Counted from the first letter of the stretch, positions 50,834 to 60,434 are shown. The stretch: 64,000 nucleotides of DNA from Actinomycetospora straminea (GCF_028737255.1 NZ_JAQZAN010000005.1:62001-126000); one strand, 5' to 3'. Notes: generated by a model not told the origin, from the letters alone. Program-made: numbers and translations.

Positions 50834-52482
50834 TGACGCGCCCCACCGCCCCCGGTGCCGGCGCGCCCGGGGTGCCCGGCGTCGAGCGCCCGGCCGACCG
50901 CACGGCGCTGCGGCCCGCCATCGCGGCCGCCGTCTCCACACGTCGCGGCGTCGAGCTGGCGCTGCTCGCGTTCGCCGCGGTCATCACCACCGGCGCGCTG
51001 GTCCTCGTCGAGGCGAACCAGGAGCAGGAGCTCACCTGGGCGCTGCTCTACCTCGGTGCGGCCTACCTGGCGCTGCTGGCCCTCGCGCACCTCGCCGTCC
51101 GGAAGTTCGCGCCCTACGCCGACCCGCTGGTGCTGCCGCTGGCCGCGCTGCTCAACGGCATCGGGCTCGTCATGATCCACCGGATCGACCTGGCCCGGAT
51201 CGCCCGCGCCGCGAGCCTCGGCAACGAGGAGCCCGCCCAGGAGGCCGTCCGCCAGGTCGGCTGGACCGCGATCGGTCTCGTCTTCTTCGTCGGCGTGCTC
51301 TGGCTCGTGCCCGACCACCGGACCCTCGCGCGCTACGGCTACACCGCCGGCTTCGTCGGGCTGATCCTGCTGGCCCTGCCCGCGGTGCTGCCCGCCTCGC
51401 TGTCCGAGGTCAACGGCGCCCGCATCTGGATCCGCGTGGGCCCGGCCAGCATCCAGCCCGGTGAGTTCGCGAAGATCCTGTTCGTCGTCTTCTTCGCGTC
51501 GTTCCTGGTGGTCAAGCGCGACCTGTTCACCAGCGCCGGCAAGCACTTCCTCGGCATGACGTTCCCCCGGCCCCGCGACCTCGGGCCGCTGCTCGTGGCC
51601 TGGGGCGTCGCGATGGCGGTCCTGGTCTTCGAGTCCGACCTCGGCACGTCGCTGATGTTCTTCGGGATCGTGCTCGTGATGCTCTACGTGGCGACCGAGC
51701 GCATCTCGTGGGTGATCATCGGTCTCACGATCTTCGGCGCCGGCGCGTTCGCGGCGTGGACGTTCGTCTCGCGCGTCCAGGTCCGCGTCTCGGTGTGGCT
51801 CGACCCGTTCGCCGACTACAACGGCCGCGGCTTCCAGGTCAGCCAGGGCCTGTTCGGGCTGGCCACCGGCGGCATGGGCGGCACCGGGCTCGGCGCCGGG
51901 CGCCCCGAGCTCGTGCCCTTCTCGAGCACCGACTTCATCTTCACCTCCCTCGGCGAGGAGATCGGGCTCGTCGGGCTCGCGGCCCTGCTCGTCATCTACT
52001 GCGTGCTGGCCACGCGGGCGATGCGCAGCGCGCTGGCCGTGCGCGACACGTTCGGCAAGCTGCTCGCCGCCGGTCTCGGCTGGGCCATCGCCTGGCAGGT
52101 GTTCGTCGTCGTCGGCGGCGTCATCAACCTCATCCCGAACACCGGCATCACGGCGCCGTTCGTGTCCTACGGCGGGTCGTCGCTCGTGGCCAACTACGCC
52201 CTCGTGGCGCTGGTCCTGCGGGTGTCGAACGCGGCCCGGCAGCCGGCGCAGGAGAAGCGGCCCGGCACCCCGGCGGGTCCCCAGAGCCCGCTCGCGCCGC
52301 TGGCGGAGGCCAGCACCGAGATGGTCTCGCGCGACCAGGTGCGCACCCCGCCGCAGGGCGTGCGCCCCCAGGACGCCACCGCGGGACCGGCGGGTCCCGC
52401 CGGTCACGCCGGTCCCGGACCGGGGGGCCACCCGGCCTCCGCTCATGGCCCCGCCCCGCGAGGAAGGACCCGAGGAGAGTGA
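50833..52482 (+). CDS. rodA: RodA: SEDS peptidoglycan glycosyltransferase
   Basis: A 549-residue SEDS protein with about 10-12 TM segments. It shows NGARIWIRVGPASIQPGEFA, the DLGTSLMFFGIVL helix, RGFQVSQGLFGLATGGMGGTG and SSTDFIFTSLGEEIGLVGL, where the catalytic Asp lies near FESDLG. NTGITAPFVSYGGSSLVANY ends the core. It polymerises glycan strands with PbpA downstream. A Pro/Gly/Ala-rich C-terminal cytoplasmic tail of about 90 residues is extra. It overlaps the pstP stop by 1 base and the pbpA start by 4 bases (GTGA). Confidence 0.96.
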   Translation: MTRPTAPGAGAPGVPGVERPADRTALRPAIAAAVSTRRGVELALLAFAAVITTGALVLVEANQEQELTWALLYLGAAYLALLALAHLAVRKFAPYADPLVLPLAALLNGIGLVMIHRIDLARIARAASLGNEEPAQEAVRQVGWTAIGLVFFVGVLWLVPDHRTLARYGYTAGFVGLILLALPAVLPASLSEVNGARIWIRVGPASIQPGEFAKILFVVFFASFLVVKRDLFTSAGKHFLGMTFPRPRDLGPLLVAWGVAMAVLVFESDLGTSLMFFGIVLVMLYVATERISWVIIGLTIFGAGAFAAWTFVSRVQVRVSVWLDPFADYNGRGFQVSQGLFGLATGGMGGTGLGAGRPELVPFSSTDFIFTSLGEEIGLVGLAALLVIYCVLATRAMRSALAVRDTFGKLLAAGLGWAIAWQVFVVVGGVINLIPNTGITAPFVSYGGSSLVANYALVALVLRVSNAARQPAQEKRPGTPAGPQSPLAPLAEASTEMVSRDQVRTPPQGVRPQDATAGPAGPAGHAGPGPGGHPASAHGPAPRGRTRGE

Positions 52483-53960
52483 ACACCCCGCTGCGACGGG
52501 TCTCCCTCGCGGTCATGGTCCTGATCCTGCTGCTGCTGGGTCAGGCCACCTGGATCCAGGTCGTCAAGGCCGACGAGTACCGCGCGGACCCCCGGAACGC
52601 CCGCGTCCTGCTGGACGAGTACTCCCGCCAGCGCGGCCAGATCTCGGCCGGCGGCGAGGTGCTCGCGCAGAGCGTCCAGAGCCCCGACCCCGGCGACCGG
52701 CTCCGCTACCTGCGTCAGTACACCGACGGGCCGCTCTACGCGCCGGTCACCGGCTACTACTCGCAGATCTACGGCGCGGGCGGCATGGAGCGGGCGATGG
52801 ACCCGGTGCTCAACGGCACCGACGACCGCCTGTTCGTGCGCCGCATCTCCGACGCCGTCACCGGGCGCGACCCGGCCGGCGGCAACGTCGTGCTGAGCAT
52901 CGACCCGCGCATCCAGCGTGCCGCCTACGAGGCGATGACCTCGCGCGGATACCAGGGCTCGGTCGTCGCCATCCGGCCGCAGACCGGCGAGATCCTCGCG
53001 ATGGTCTCCACGCCGAGCTACGACCCGAACCCCCTCGCGAGCCACTCGGGCACCACCCAGCAGGAGGCGTGGAACCAGCTCACCGAGGACGACCCGCCGA
53101 CGCTGACCAACCGGGCGATCAGCGAGACCTACCCGCCCGGGTCGACGTTCAAGATCGTCACCACGGCGACGGCGCTCGAGGCCGGGGCGATCACGCCGGA
53201 GGCCCCGGTCACCGCCGCCCCGCGGATCACGCTGCCCGACAGCACGACGACGCTCGAGAACTACGACGGCAAGCCGTGCGGCCCCGGCGCCACCGTCCCG
53301 TTCGCCACCGCGTTCGCGAAGTCCTGCAACGGGCCGTTCGCGAACCTCGCGGCCCAGGTCGGCGCCGAGCGGCTGCGGGCGATGGCGACCTCGCTGGGCT
53401 TCGAGAACCCGGGGCTCACCATCCCGATGCCGGTGCAGGCCTCGCGGCTCGGCGACCTCGCCGACGGCGCTTCCACCGCCCAGTCCGGCATCGGGCAGCG
53501 CGACGTCCGCCTGACCCCGCTGCAGAACGCGATGATCGCCGCGACGGTGGCCAACGGCGGGGTCACGACGGCCCCGCAGACCGTCGCCCAGATCCAGGGC
53601 CAGGACCTCTCGACGGTGGAGCAGACCGAGCCGGACAGCACGGGGCGCGCGTTCTCGCAGTCGACCGCGAACACGCTGACCCAGCTGATGATCGGCTCGG
53701 AGAACAACGGTTCCGGCCAGGGCCGCATCCCCGGCGTGCAGATCGCGTCGAAGACCGGCACGGCCGAGTGGGGCGCGAACCCCAAGACCAACCCGCCGCA
53801 CACCTGGTACGACGCCTTCGGCCCGGTGCCGAACCCGCAGATCGCCGTCTCGGTGATCGTCGAGCGCGGCGGCAACCGGGGCGAGGAGGCCACCGGTGGG
53901 TCGGTGGCCTCGCCGATCGGCCGCGCGGTCATCGCCGCGGCCCTGGGGGGCGACAACTGA
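52479..53960 (+). CDS. pbpA: PbpA: penicillin-binding transpeptidase
   Basis: A 493-residue class B PBP. A TM anchor at about residues 8-27 is followed by a short dimerisation region and the transpeptidase domain with Ser222 in PPGSTFK (SxxK), SCN (SxN) and SKTGTAEW (KTG), at the same positions as mycobacterial PbpA. It crosslinks peptidoglycan together with RodA. Start GTG 52479 overlaps the rodA stop by 4 bases; TGATG at the end joins it to pknA. Confidence 0.97.
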   Translation: MNTPLRRVSLAVMVLILLLLGQATWIQVVKADEYRADPRNARVLLDEYSRQRGQISAGGEVLAQSVQSPDPGDRLRYLRQYTDGPLYAPVTGYYSQIYGAGGMERAMDPVLNGTDDRLFVRRISDAVTGRDPAGGNVVLSIDPRIQRAAYEAMTSRGYQGSVVAIRPQTGEILAMVSTPSYDPNPLASHSGTTQQEAWNQLTEDDPPTLTNRAISETYPPGSTFKIVTTATALEAGAITPEAPVTAAPRITLPDSTTTLENYDGKPCGPGATVPFATAFAKSCNGPFANLAAQVGAERLRAMATSLGFENPGLTIPMPVQASRLGDLADGASTAQSGIGQRDVRLTPLQNAMIAATVANGGVTTAPQTVAQIQGQDLSTVEQTEPDSTGRAFSQSTANTLTQLMIGSENNGSGQGRIPGVQIASKTGTAEWGANPKTNPPHTWYDAFGPVPNPQIAVSVIVERGGNRGEEATGGSVASPIGRAVIAAALGGDN

Positions 53961-55372
53961 TGGCGCCCACCACCGGCTCGCTCATCGGCGACCGCTACCG
54001 CCTGGGCCGGCGCATCGCCGTCGGCGGCATGGGCGAGGTCTGGGAGGCCGAGGACTCGCGCCTCGGGCGCACCGTCGCGGTGAAGATCCTCAAGGCGGAG
54101 CTCACCGGCGACCCGGAGTTCCTGCACCGCTTCCGCACCGAGGCGCGCACCGCCGGCTCGCTGAACAACGCGGGCATCACCGCGGTGCACGACTACGGCG
54201 AGACCACCACGGAGTGGCAGACGGCCAACGGCACCGTGCAGGTGCCGACCGCCTACCTCGTCATGGAGCTGGTCCGCGGCGAGCCGCTGGCCCAGATCCT
54301 CGCCGTGCACGGTCGCCTGGGCGTCGACTACACCCTCGACATCCTCGAGCAGTCCGGGTGGGCGCTCGAGGCGGCGCACGAGCGCGGGCTGGTCCACCGC
54401 GACGTCAAGCCCGGCAACATCCTCGTGATGCCGACGGGCCAGGTGAAGATCACCGACTTCGGCATCGCCAAGGCCGTCGACGCGGCGCCGGTGACGCGCT
54501 CGGGCATGGTCATGGGGACGGCGCACTACATCGCGCCGGAGCAGGCGGGCGGCGGCGACGCGGGCCCCGCCTCCGACGTCTACTCGCTGGGCGTCGTCGG
54601 CTACGAGTGCCTGGCCGGGCGGCGCCCGTACCTGTCGGAGAACGCCGTCACGGTCGCGATGATGCACATCCGCGACCCCCTGCCGCCGCTGCCGAACGAC
54701 GTGCCGCCCGTGGTCCGCCAGCTCATCGAGGCGACGCTGGCCAAGGACCCGCGGCAGCGCTACGCCACCGGCGGGGAGTTCGCGCAGGCCGTCGGCGCGG
54801 TCCGTCGCGGCGAGCCGCTCCCGCTGCCGGGCAGCGGCAACGCGCCCACCGAGCGCGTCAACCCGTCCACGCGCGTCGCGCCGGCGATGTCGCGCGAGCC
54901 GTCGCCGCCGCGGGGGGCCGAGCGCCCCGACCGCTGGGCGTCGCGCCCCGAGGAGCCCCGCCGTCGCGGGCCGTGGGGCACCGTCGCCGCCCTCGCCCTG
55001 GTCGCGCTGCTGCTCCTCGCGGGCGTGATCTGGGTGATGAACTCGGCCGAGACGTCGAGCCCGCCGCCCCCGGTGGCGAGCACGACCGCGTCGTCGACCA
55101 CCACGACGCCGAGCCCGACGACCACGCGGAGCTCCCGCACGACGACGTCCTCGTCCGCCGCGAACGGGGTGTCGGTCAACCCGGTCGACTACGTCGGCCG
55201 CCCGGCCTCGGTGGCCTCCGCCGCCCTGCGCGAGTCGGGCCTCGACCCCGAGGTCTCGACGATCCTCGGCGGCGAGCCGTCGGACCCGTCGCGGTGCCGG
55301 GTGCTCTACCTCTCGCCGACCGGTGAGGTCCCGCGCGGGGAGACCGTGACCGTCACCTGTCAGGAGTTCTGA
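53960..55372 (+). CDS. pknA: PknA: membrane Ser/Thr protein kinase
   Basis: A 470-residue kinase. The catalytic domain (10-275) has VGGMGEVW, Lys42 in VAVK, HRDVKPGN, TDFGIA and MVMGTAHYIAPEQ in the activation loop. A TM helix (about 338-357) is followed by a Ser/Thr/Pro-rich stalk and one PASTA-like repeat at the C-terminus (VSVNPVDYVGRPASVASAAL, then GEVPRGETVTVTCQEF). Mycobacterial PknA lacks a PASTA domain, so the single one here is a difference shared with several actinobacteria. Start ATG 53960 overlaps pbpA by one base. Confidence 0.96.
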   Translation: MAPTTGSLIGDRYRLGRRIAVGGMGEVWEAEDSRLGRTVAVKILKAELTGDPEFLHRFRTEARTAGSLNNAGITAVHDYGETTTEWQTANGTVQVPTAYLVMELVRGEPLAQILAVHGRLGVDYTLDILEQSGWALEAAHERGLVHRDVKPGNILVMPTGQVKITDFGIAKAVDAAPVTRSGMVMGTAHYIAPEQAGGGDAGPASDVYSLGVVGYECLAGRRPYLSENAVTVAMMHIRDPLPPLPNDVPPVVRQLIEATLAKDPRQRYATGGEFAQAVGAVRRGEPLPLPGSGNAPTERVNPSTRVAPAMSREPSPPRGAERPDRWASRPEEPRRRGPWGTVAALALVALLLLAGVIWVMNSAETSSPPPPVASTTASSTTTTPSPTTTRSSRTTTSSSAANGVSVNPVDYVGRPASVASAALRESGLDPEVSTILGGEPSDPSRCRVLYLSPTGEVPRGETVTVTCQEF

Positions 55373-55374
55373 GG

Positions 55375-57321
55375 ATGACGACCCCACGGCTCCTGTCCGA
55401 CCGCTACGAGCTCGGGCCGGCGCTCGGCTACGGCGGGATGTCCGAGGTGCACGGCGGCCGCGACGTCCGGCTCGGCCGGGACGTGGCCATCAAGGTCCTG
55501 CGCGCCGACCTGGCCCGCGACCCCCAGTTCCAGATCCGGTTCCGCCGCGAGGCCCAGAACGCCGCGGCGCTGAACCACCCCGCGATCGTCGCCGTCTACG
55601 ACACCGGCGAGACGCCGACCGACGACGTGCCGCTGCCCTACATCGTCATGGAGTACGTGGCGGGGCGGACGCTGCGCGACATCGTCAAGACCGAGGGGCC
55701 GATGGAGCCCTTCCGGGTCTGCGAGGTCCTCGCCGACGTCTGCGCTGCGCTCGACTTCTCCCATCGTCACGGGATCATCCACCGCGACGTGAAGCCGGCC
55801 AACATCATGATCACGCCGGCCGGCGCGGTGAAGGTGATGGACTTCGGCATCGCCCGGGCCCTGTCCGACGCCCAGCCCGCGGTCACCCAGACCGCCGCGG
55901 TGATCGGCACCGCGCAGTACCTGTCGCCCGAGCAGGCTCGTGGCGAGTCCGTCGACGCCCGCTCGGACGTCTACGCCACCGGCTGCGTGCTCTTCGAGCT
56001 GCTCACCGGGCGGCCGCCGTTCACCGGGGACTCGCCGGTCGCGATCGCCTACCAGCACGTGCGGGAGGACCCGCCCGCCCCGTCGGAGATCAACCCGCGG
56101 GTGCCCCCGGAGCTCGACGCGATCACCCTGAAGTCGCTGGCCAAGAACCCGTCGAACCGGTACCAGACCGCCGACGAGATGCGCGAGGACTTCTACCGCG
56201 TCCTGTCCGGCGAGCGGGTCGGCGCGCCCGCGGTGATGACCGCGCGGGAGCGCACCGAGTACATGACCGGCAGCCAGCCGGTCGCCGGCGCCACCGGTCC
56301 CGTCGACCAGGTCGACGACTTCGCCGCGTGGCAGGCCGAGCAGTCCGAGGCCCGGCGCCGGCGCGGGCGCAAGCGCGCCCTCGGGTTCGTCGCCGTGCTC
56401 GCGCTGCTCGCCGCCCTGGCCGGGGCGTACTTCCTGTTCTCGCTGGGCGCCAACACCGTCGCGGTGCCGACGGTCGTCGGGCAGCAGCAGGCCGCGGCGC
56501 TGCAGACGCTGTCGACCGCTGGCCTGCGCCCGACCGTCGTGCCGGTCGCGTCGACGCCCGAGCAGGTGGGCCAGGTCGTCACGACCAACCCCACCGGCGG
56601 GCTGGAGGTGCCGCCGGGCAGCGTCGTCGAGCTGCGCGTCGGGCGCGGTCCCGACCGCGTCCAGGTCCCCGACCTCACCGGCCAGACGGCGAACGAGGCG
56701 CAGGCGAGCGTGCAGCGCCTCGGCCTGACCCTCGCGCCGGTGCCCCAGCAGCGCGAGGTCGACGACGCGCGCCAGATCGGCCGCGTGCTCGCCCAGGAGC
56801 CGGCACCCGGGCAGTTCCTCGCGCCGGGCACGCCGGTGCAGCTGACCATCGGTCGCGAGCGCGAGACGCTGCGGGTGCCCGACGTCGTCGGCCAGGACCG
56901 CCGGACCGCGACGACGACCCTGGAGGGCGTGGGGCTGCAGGTCGAGGTCACCGAGGTCGACGGAGGCGGGGCCGCGGGCACCGTCGTCGCGTCCGACCCG
57001 GGTTCCGGCTCGACGGTGTCGCGCGGCTCGACGGTGACGCTGCGGGTGTCGCGCGGGGGCGAGGGCCAGGTCCAGGTGCCGTCGCTGGTCGGGCAGCTGC
57101 CGTCGGAGGCCGTGCAGACGCTGGTCAACGCCGGCTTCCGGGGCGGGAACCTGCAGCGGACCTCGCAGGCGGTCGACGACGCGTCCCAGGACGGCAAGAT
57201 CCTCAGCCAGAACCCGTCGGCCGGCTCGTCGGTCGACCCCGGGTCGAGCATCGCGGTGGTCGTCGGCCGCTTCCAGCCCGGGGGCGGCGACGGCGGCGGG
57301 CTCTTCCCGGGCGGGAACTGA
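55375..57321 (+). CDS. pknB: PknB: PASTA-domain Ser/Thr protein kinase
   Basis: A 648-residue essential-type kinase that senses muropeptide or lipid II. The kinase domain (1-275) has Lys40 in VAIK, the catalytic Asp138 in HRDVKPAN, DFGIA and an activation loop TQTAAVIGTAQYLSPEQ with the autophosphorylated Thr. These residue numbers match mycobacterial PknB. A TM helix (about 340-358) precedes four PASTA repeats (VAVPTVVGQ, VQVPDLTGQ, LRVPDVVGQ, VQVPSLVGQ starts), and a Gly-rich end follows. ATG 55375 lies 2 bases after the pknA stop. It ends the operon. Confidence 0.98.
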   Translation: MTTPRLLSDRYELGPALGYGGMSEVHGGRDVRLGRDVAIKVLRADLARDPQFQIRFRREAQNAAALNHPAIVAVYDTGETPTDDVPLPYIVMEYVAGRTLRDIVKTEGPMEPFRVCEVLADVCAALDFSHRHGIIHRDVKPANIMITPAGAVKVMDFGIARALSDAQPAVTQTAAVIGTAQYLSPEQARGESVDARSDVYATGCVLFELLTGRPPFTGDSPVAIAYQHVREDPPAPSEINPRVPPELDAITLKSLAKNPSNRYQTADEMREDFYRVLSGERVGAPAVMTARERTEYMTGSQPVAGATGPVDQVDDFAAWQAEQSEARRRRGRKRALGFVAVLALLAALAGAYFLFSLGANTVAVPTVVGQQQAAALQTLSTAGLRPTVVPVASTPEQVGQVVTTNPTGGLEVPPGSVVELRVGRGPDRVQVPDLTGQTANEAQASVQRLGLTLAPVPQQREVDDARQIGRVLAQEPAPGQFLAPGTPVQLTIGRERETLRVPDVVGQDRRTATTTLEGVGLQVEVTEVDGGGAAGTVVASDPGSGSTVSRGSTVTLRVSRGGEGQVQVPSLVGQLPSEAVQTLVNAGFRGGNLQRTSQAVDDASQDGKILSQNPSAGSSVDPGSSIAVVVGRFQPGGGDGGGLFPGGN

Positions 57322-57333
57322 CGCCGGCCCGAC

Positions 57334-57389
57334 GCCGGCGGGACCTACGCCGGCGAGACCTACGCCGGCGGGGCCTACGCCGGCGGCGC
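57334..57389 (+). repeat. short tandem repeats at the trpG/pabA 3' end
   Basis: Three imperfect 15-base units of the form GGACCTACGCCGGCG run through the space between the convergent pknB and trpG genes into the last codons of trpG. On the minus strand each unit contains a TAG. Confidence 0.7.
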
Positions 57390-58025
57390 GGCGGCGACGG
57401 CCAGCGCCCGCAGGCCCTCGGTGAGGTCGCGGACCACGCCGTCGTCGACGGGGTGGCCGCTGAGGTCCATCCACGTGGCGAGCAACCGGTGGCCGTCCTC
57501 GGTGAGCACCGACTCGGGGTGGAACTGGACGCCGTGCAGCGGGAGCTCGCGGTGGCGCATGGCCATGAGCACGCCGTCGTCGGTCCAGCCGGTCGGCTCG
57601 AGCTCGGCGGGCAGCGTGTCCGGCAGCACCGTGAGCGAGTGGTAGCGGGTGGCCGTGAACGGGGTGCGCAGGCCGGCGAGCACGCCGGCGCCCTCGTGGT
57701 GCACCAGCGAGGTCTTGCCGTGGCGGAGCTCCGGCGCGCGCTCGACGACCCCGCCGTACGCGGCGCCGAGGGCCTGGTGGCCGAGGCACACGCCGAGCAT
57801 CGGGCGCCCGAGGGCCGCGCAGCGGCGGATGACCTCGGTGCTGGCGCCGGCGCCCTCGGGCGTCCCGGGACCCGGGCTGACGAGCACGCCGTCGACCTCG
57901 TCGACGAGGTCGACCACCCCGTCCACGTCGTTGCGGCGCACGACCGGGTCGGCACCGAGCTGCGCGAGGTACTGGACGAGGTTGTAGACGAAGCTGTCGT
58001 AGTTGTCGACGACCAGGACGCGCAT
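57375..58025 (-). CDS. trpG: class I glutamine amidotransferase, TrpG/PabA
   Basis: A 216-residue amidotransferase subunit that supplies ammonia to anthranilate or aminodeoxychorismate synthase. Triad motifs are GVCLGHQ with Cys80, and [12 protein letters not shown] with His and Glu. It opens [20 protein letters not shown], as in both families, and the gene lies beside pknB and crgA as in mycobacteria, where it is called trpG but serves both pathways. Start ATG 58025. Its partner TrpE/PabB is not in the window. Confidence 0.95.
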   Translation of the reverse strand: MRVLVVDNYDSFVYNLVQYLAQLGADPVVRRNDVDGVVDLVDEVDGVLVSPGPGTPEGAGASTEVIRRCAALGRPMLGVCLGHQALGAAYGGVVERAPELRHGKTSLVHHEGAGVLAGLRTPFTATRYHSLTVLPDTLPAELEPTGWTDDGVLMAMRHRELPLHGVQFHPESVLTEDGHRLLATWMDLSGHPVDDGVVRDLTEGLRALAVAAAPPA

Positions 58026-58104
58026 CCGACCAGCGTACGGGGGCGGTGATCGATCCCGGTCCACTAGACTGCCGCTCGAGTGGTCTCGCCCGATCGGAGC
58101 CGAC

Positions 58105-58359
58105 GTGCCGAAGTCCAAGGTCCGCCGCAAGCCGGCCTACACCCCGCCCCCCAAGGCCGGGCCCGCGCCCGCCGGGCCGTCCCACCCGCTGTACGTCGGC
58201 ATCATGCTCGGCGTCGGCCTCATCGGGCTGGCCTGGCTGGTGGTCAACTACCTCGCCTCCGAGTCGATCCCGTTCATGCAGGACCTCGGCGCGTGGAACT
58301 TCCTCATCGGCTTCGGGCTCATCGTGGTCTCGCTGCTGATGACCATGCGCTGGCGCTGA
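58105..58359 (+). CDS. crgA: CrgA: cell division protein
   Basis: An 84-residue protein with two TM helices (residues 29-49 and 61-81), opening with the basic [15 protein letters not shown]. CrgA is an actinobacteria-specific septum protein that links FtsZ, FtsQ and PBPs. The start GTG 58105 has CGGAG upstream. A TAGACT hexamer at 58065-58070 could be its -10 box, without a convincing -35. It diverges from trpG across 79 bases, as in mycobacteria. Confidence 0.95.
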   Translation: MPKSKVRRKPAYTPPPKAGPAPAGPSHPLYVGIMLGVGLIGLAWLVVNYLASESIPFMQDLGAWNFLIGFGLIVVSLLMTMRWR

Positions 58360-58408
58360 ACCACACCCATGTCATTCGTCCACCGCTGTGGATGAACCCT
58401 GTGGACAG

Positions 58409-58942
58409 GTGAGCGAGGACCCGCCGACGACCTGGGCCGCCCCCTGGCCGGCCGTGGTGCTCGGCCTGGTCGGCGCCCTCGGGCTCGCGGCCTGGGCGGT
58501 GACGGCCACCGACCCGCCGGGCCGCCTGCTCACCGGCCTCGCTGCCCTCGCCTTGGGCCTCTCGGCGGTGTTCGGGGCGCTGGCCCGCCCGCGCCTGCAG
58601 GCCGACGCCGACGGGCTCGCCCTGCGCGGGATCGGCGGGCGCCACGCCTGGCCGTGGACGCGCGTCGACGCCGTGCGCTCGGTGCGCATGCGCCGGATGG
58701 GCCTGCCCGCGTCGTACCTCGAGGTGGACGTCCGCGACGAGGGCCCGGACCCCGGGCGGCTGCTCGTGCTGGGGCGCCTCGAGCTGGGCGCCGACCCGGT
58801 CGAGGTGGCCGACGCCCTCCAGCACCACCGGGCGCGGGCGGGGCGGCGCCTATCCGGTCAGGGTCAGGGCCCGGACCGCGACGAGGACCAGCAGGACCAG
58901 GGCGATCCCGCCGACGGCGAGGAGCCCGGCGGTCGGGCGTGA
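58409..58942 (+). CDS. membrane protein with bacterial PH domain
   Basis: A 177-residue protein with two TM helices (residues 12-33 and 41-59) followed by a PH-like domain (ARPRLQADADGLALRGIGGR, WTRVDAVRSVRMRRMG and LEVDVRDEG). The layout matches mycobacterial Rv0010c, which sits at the same place between ppiA and crgA. Its last 93 bases overlap the convergent rhomboid gene; the C-terminal part encoded there (QGPDRDEDQQDQGDPADGEE) is low-complexity acidic. The start GTG 58409 has little ribosome-site support. Confidence 0.85.
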   Translation: MSEDPPTTWAAPWPAVVLGLVGALGLAAWAVTATDPPGRLLTGLAALALGLSAVFGALARPRLQADADGLALRGIGGRHAWPWTRVDAVRSVRMRRMGLPASYLEVDVRDEGPDPGRLLVLGRLELGADPVEVADALQHHRARAGRRLSGQGQGPDRDEDQQDQGDPADGEEPGGRA

Positions 58943-59728
58943 CCGGGCCGGCCCGTGCACCAGGGCCACCGCGACGAGCACGCCGGTGACGAGGCCGCCG
59001 AGGTGCCCGAGCAGCGACAGGCCCGGGATCGTGAAGCTCAGGACGACGTTGATGCCGATGGTCAGCAGCGCGGGGCCCTGGTTGAGCTGCAGGCGGCGCA
59101 GCACGACCAGCAGCCCGCCCATCAGGCCGAACACCGCCCCGGACGCGCCGGCGACCGGCCGGTCGGGCTCGCCGAGGAGCACCACGGCCGCCGAGCCGCC
59201 GAGCAGCGAGACCCCGTAGAGCAGCGCGAACCGCAGCCGGCCCAGGACCAGCTCGAGGTCCCGGCCCAGCACCCACAGCGCGAACATGTTGACCGCGATG
59301 TGCAGCGGGCCGATGTGCAGGAACCCCGAGGTGACGAGCCGCCACCACTGCCCGGCCGCGACGTCGGCGGGCACGAGCCACGTGGCCTGCGCGAGCGGCG
59401 AGGCGACGTTGTCCCAGACGCTGCCGGCCGAGACGGCCGTGAGCAGGAAGACGACGACGTTGACCACGACGAGCGTCGTCGTGACGACGGGCCGCTCGCC
59501 CGGGCGGCCGCCGGTCGCGGCCCGCGGTCGGCGGACGTTCCCGCCGGCGCGGTTCGCCTCGGCGATGCAGTCGACGCAGTGCGCGCCCACGGGCGCCGGG
59601 CGCAGGCAGTCCGGGCATGCCGGCCGCCCGCACCGGGTGCAGGCGAGCGCGGTGGGCCGATCGGGGTGCCGCACGCAGTGCGGGGCCGCGTCCGGACCCG
59701 CCGCGGGGCCGGGTCCCGGTGCCGTCAC
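58850..59728 (-). CDS. rhomboid-family intramembrane serine protease with N-terminal zinc-finger
   Basis: A 292-residue protein. Residues 17-54 hold a B-box-like cluster (CVRHPDRPTALACTRCGRPA, then CPDCL and CVDC). A six-helix rhomboid core follows with HIGPLHIAVNMFALWVLGRD, the catalytic Ser in GASGAVFGLMGG and the His in GHLGGLVTG. It should cleave TM helices inside the membrane. The start GTG 59728 has GAGGA 5 bases upstream. It shares 93 bases with the PH-domain gene in a tail-to-tail overlap. Confidence 0.94.
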   Translation of the reverse strand: MTAPGPGPAAGPDAAPHCVRHPDRPTALACTRCGRPACPDCLRPAPVGAHCVDCIAEANRAGGNVRRPRAATGGRPGERPVVTTTLVVVNVVVFLLTAVSAGSVWDNVASPLAQATWLVPADVAAGQWWRLVTSGFLHIGPLHIAVNMFALWVLGRDLELVLGRLRFALLYGVSLLGGSAAVVLLGEPDRPVAGASGAVFGLMGGLLVVLRRLQLNQGPALLTIGINVVLSFTIPGLSLLGHLGGLVTGVLVAVALVHGPARSRPTAGLLAVGGIALVLLVLVAVRALTLTG

Positions 59729-59753
59729 GGGGTCCTCACGGTGGAGCCGCTCC

Positions 59754-60281
59754 TCAGGAGGAGACCTCGACGGAGTTGATCACGATGTCCTGGACCGGAC
59801 GGTCGCCCGGGCCGGTCGCGGTGGCCGCGATGGCGTCGACGACGTCGCGGGAGCTCTGGTCCGCGACCTCACCGAAGATCGTGTGCTTGCGGTTGAGCCA
59901 GGTGGTCGGCGCGACGGTGATGAAGAACTGCGAGCCGTTGGTGCCGGGCCCGGCGTTGGCCATGGCGAGCAGGTAGGGCCGGTCGAAGCGCAGGTCGGGG
60001 TGGAACTCGTCGGCGAACTTGTAGCCGGGGCCGCCGCGGCCGGTGCCCGTCGGGTCACCGGTCTGCAGCATGAACCCCGCGATGACGCGGTGGAAGATGG
60101 TGCCGTCGTAGAAGGGGCCGCTGCTGCCGCCCTTGGCGTTGGGCTCGCTGTACGACTGCTCCCCGGTCGCCAGGCCCACGAAGTTCGCGACGGTCTTCGG
60201 CGCCTCGTTGGGGTACAGGCGGACGGTGATGTCCCCCTGGGACGTGTGGAGCGTGGCGGTCGGCGTGTCGGCGGTGGTCAC
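59754..60281 (-). CDS. ppiA: cyclophilin-type peptidyl-prolyl isomerase
   Basis: A 175-residue single-domain cyclophilin. Active-site blocks are [38 protein letters not shown] and [12 protein letters not shown]. It speeds Pro cis-trans isomerisation in the cytoplasm, since no signal peptide is seen. The start GTG 60281 is used; an upstream ATG is out of frame. It lies 25 bases upstream of the rhomboid gene on the same strand. The ppiA, PH-domain, crgA order is that of the mycobacterial origin region. Confidence 0.96.
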   Translation of the reverse strand: MTTADTPTATLHTSQGDITVRLYPNEAPKTVANFVGLATGEQSYSEPNAKGGSSGPFYDGTIFHRVIAGFMLQTGDPTGTGRGGPGYKFADEFHPDLRFDRPYLLAMANAGPGTNGSQFFITVAPTTWLNRKHTIFGEVADQSSRDVVDAIAATATGPGDRPVQDIVINSVEVSS

Positions 60282-60434
60282 CCGGCCATCGTGCCACCCC
60301 TCACGTGACGACCTTCGAATGGAGTAGCGGTCACATTCCCCGCCCCTTCGGGCCCCTCGGGTGTGACGTCCCGGCGGGTCGGGCACCTGCACCCCAGTGG
60401 CCGGGGGCATCATGGCCGCCCACCGACGAGTGAG

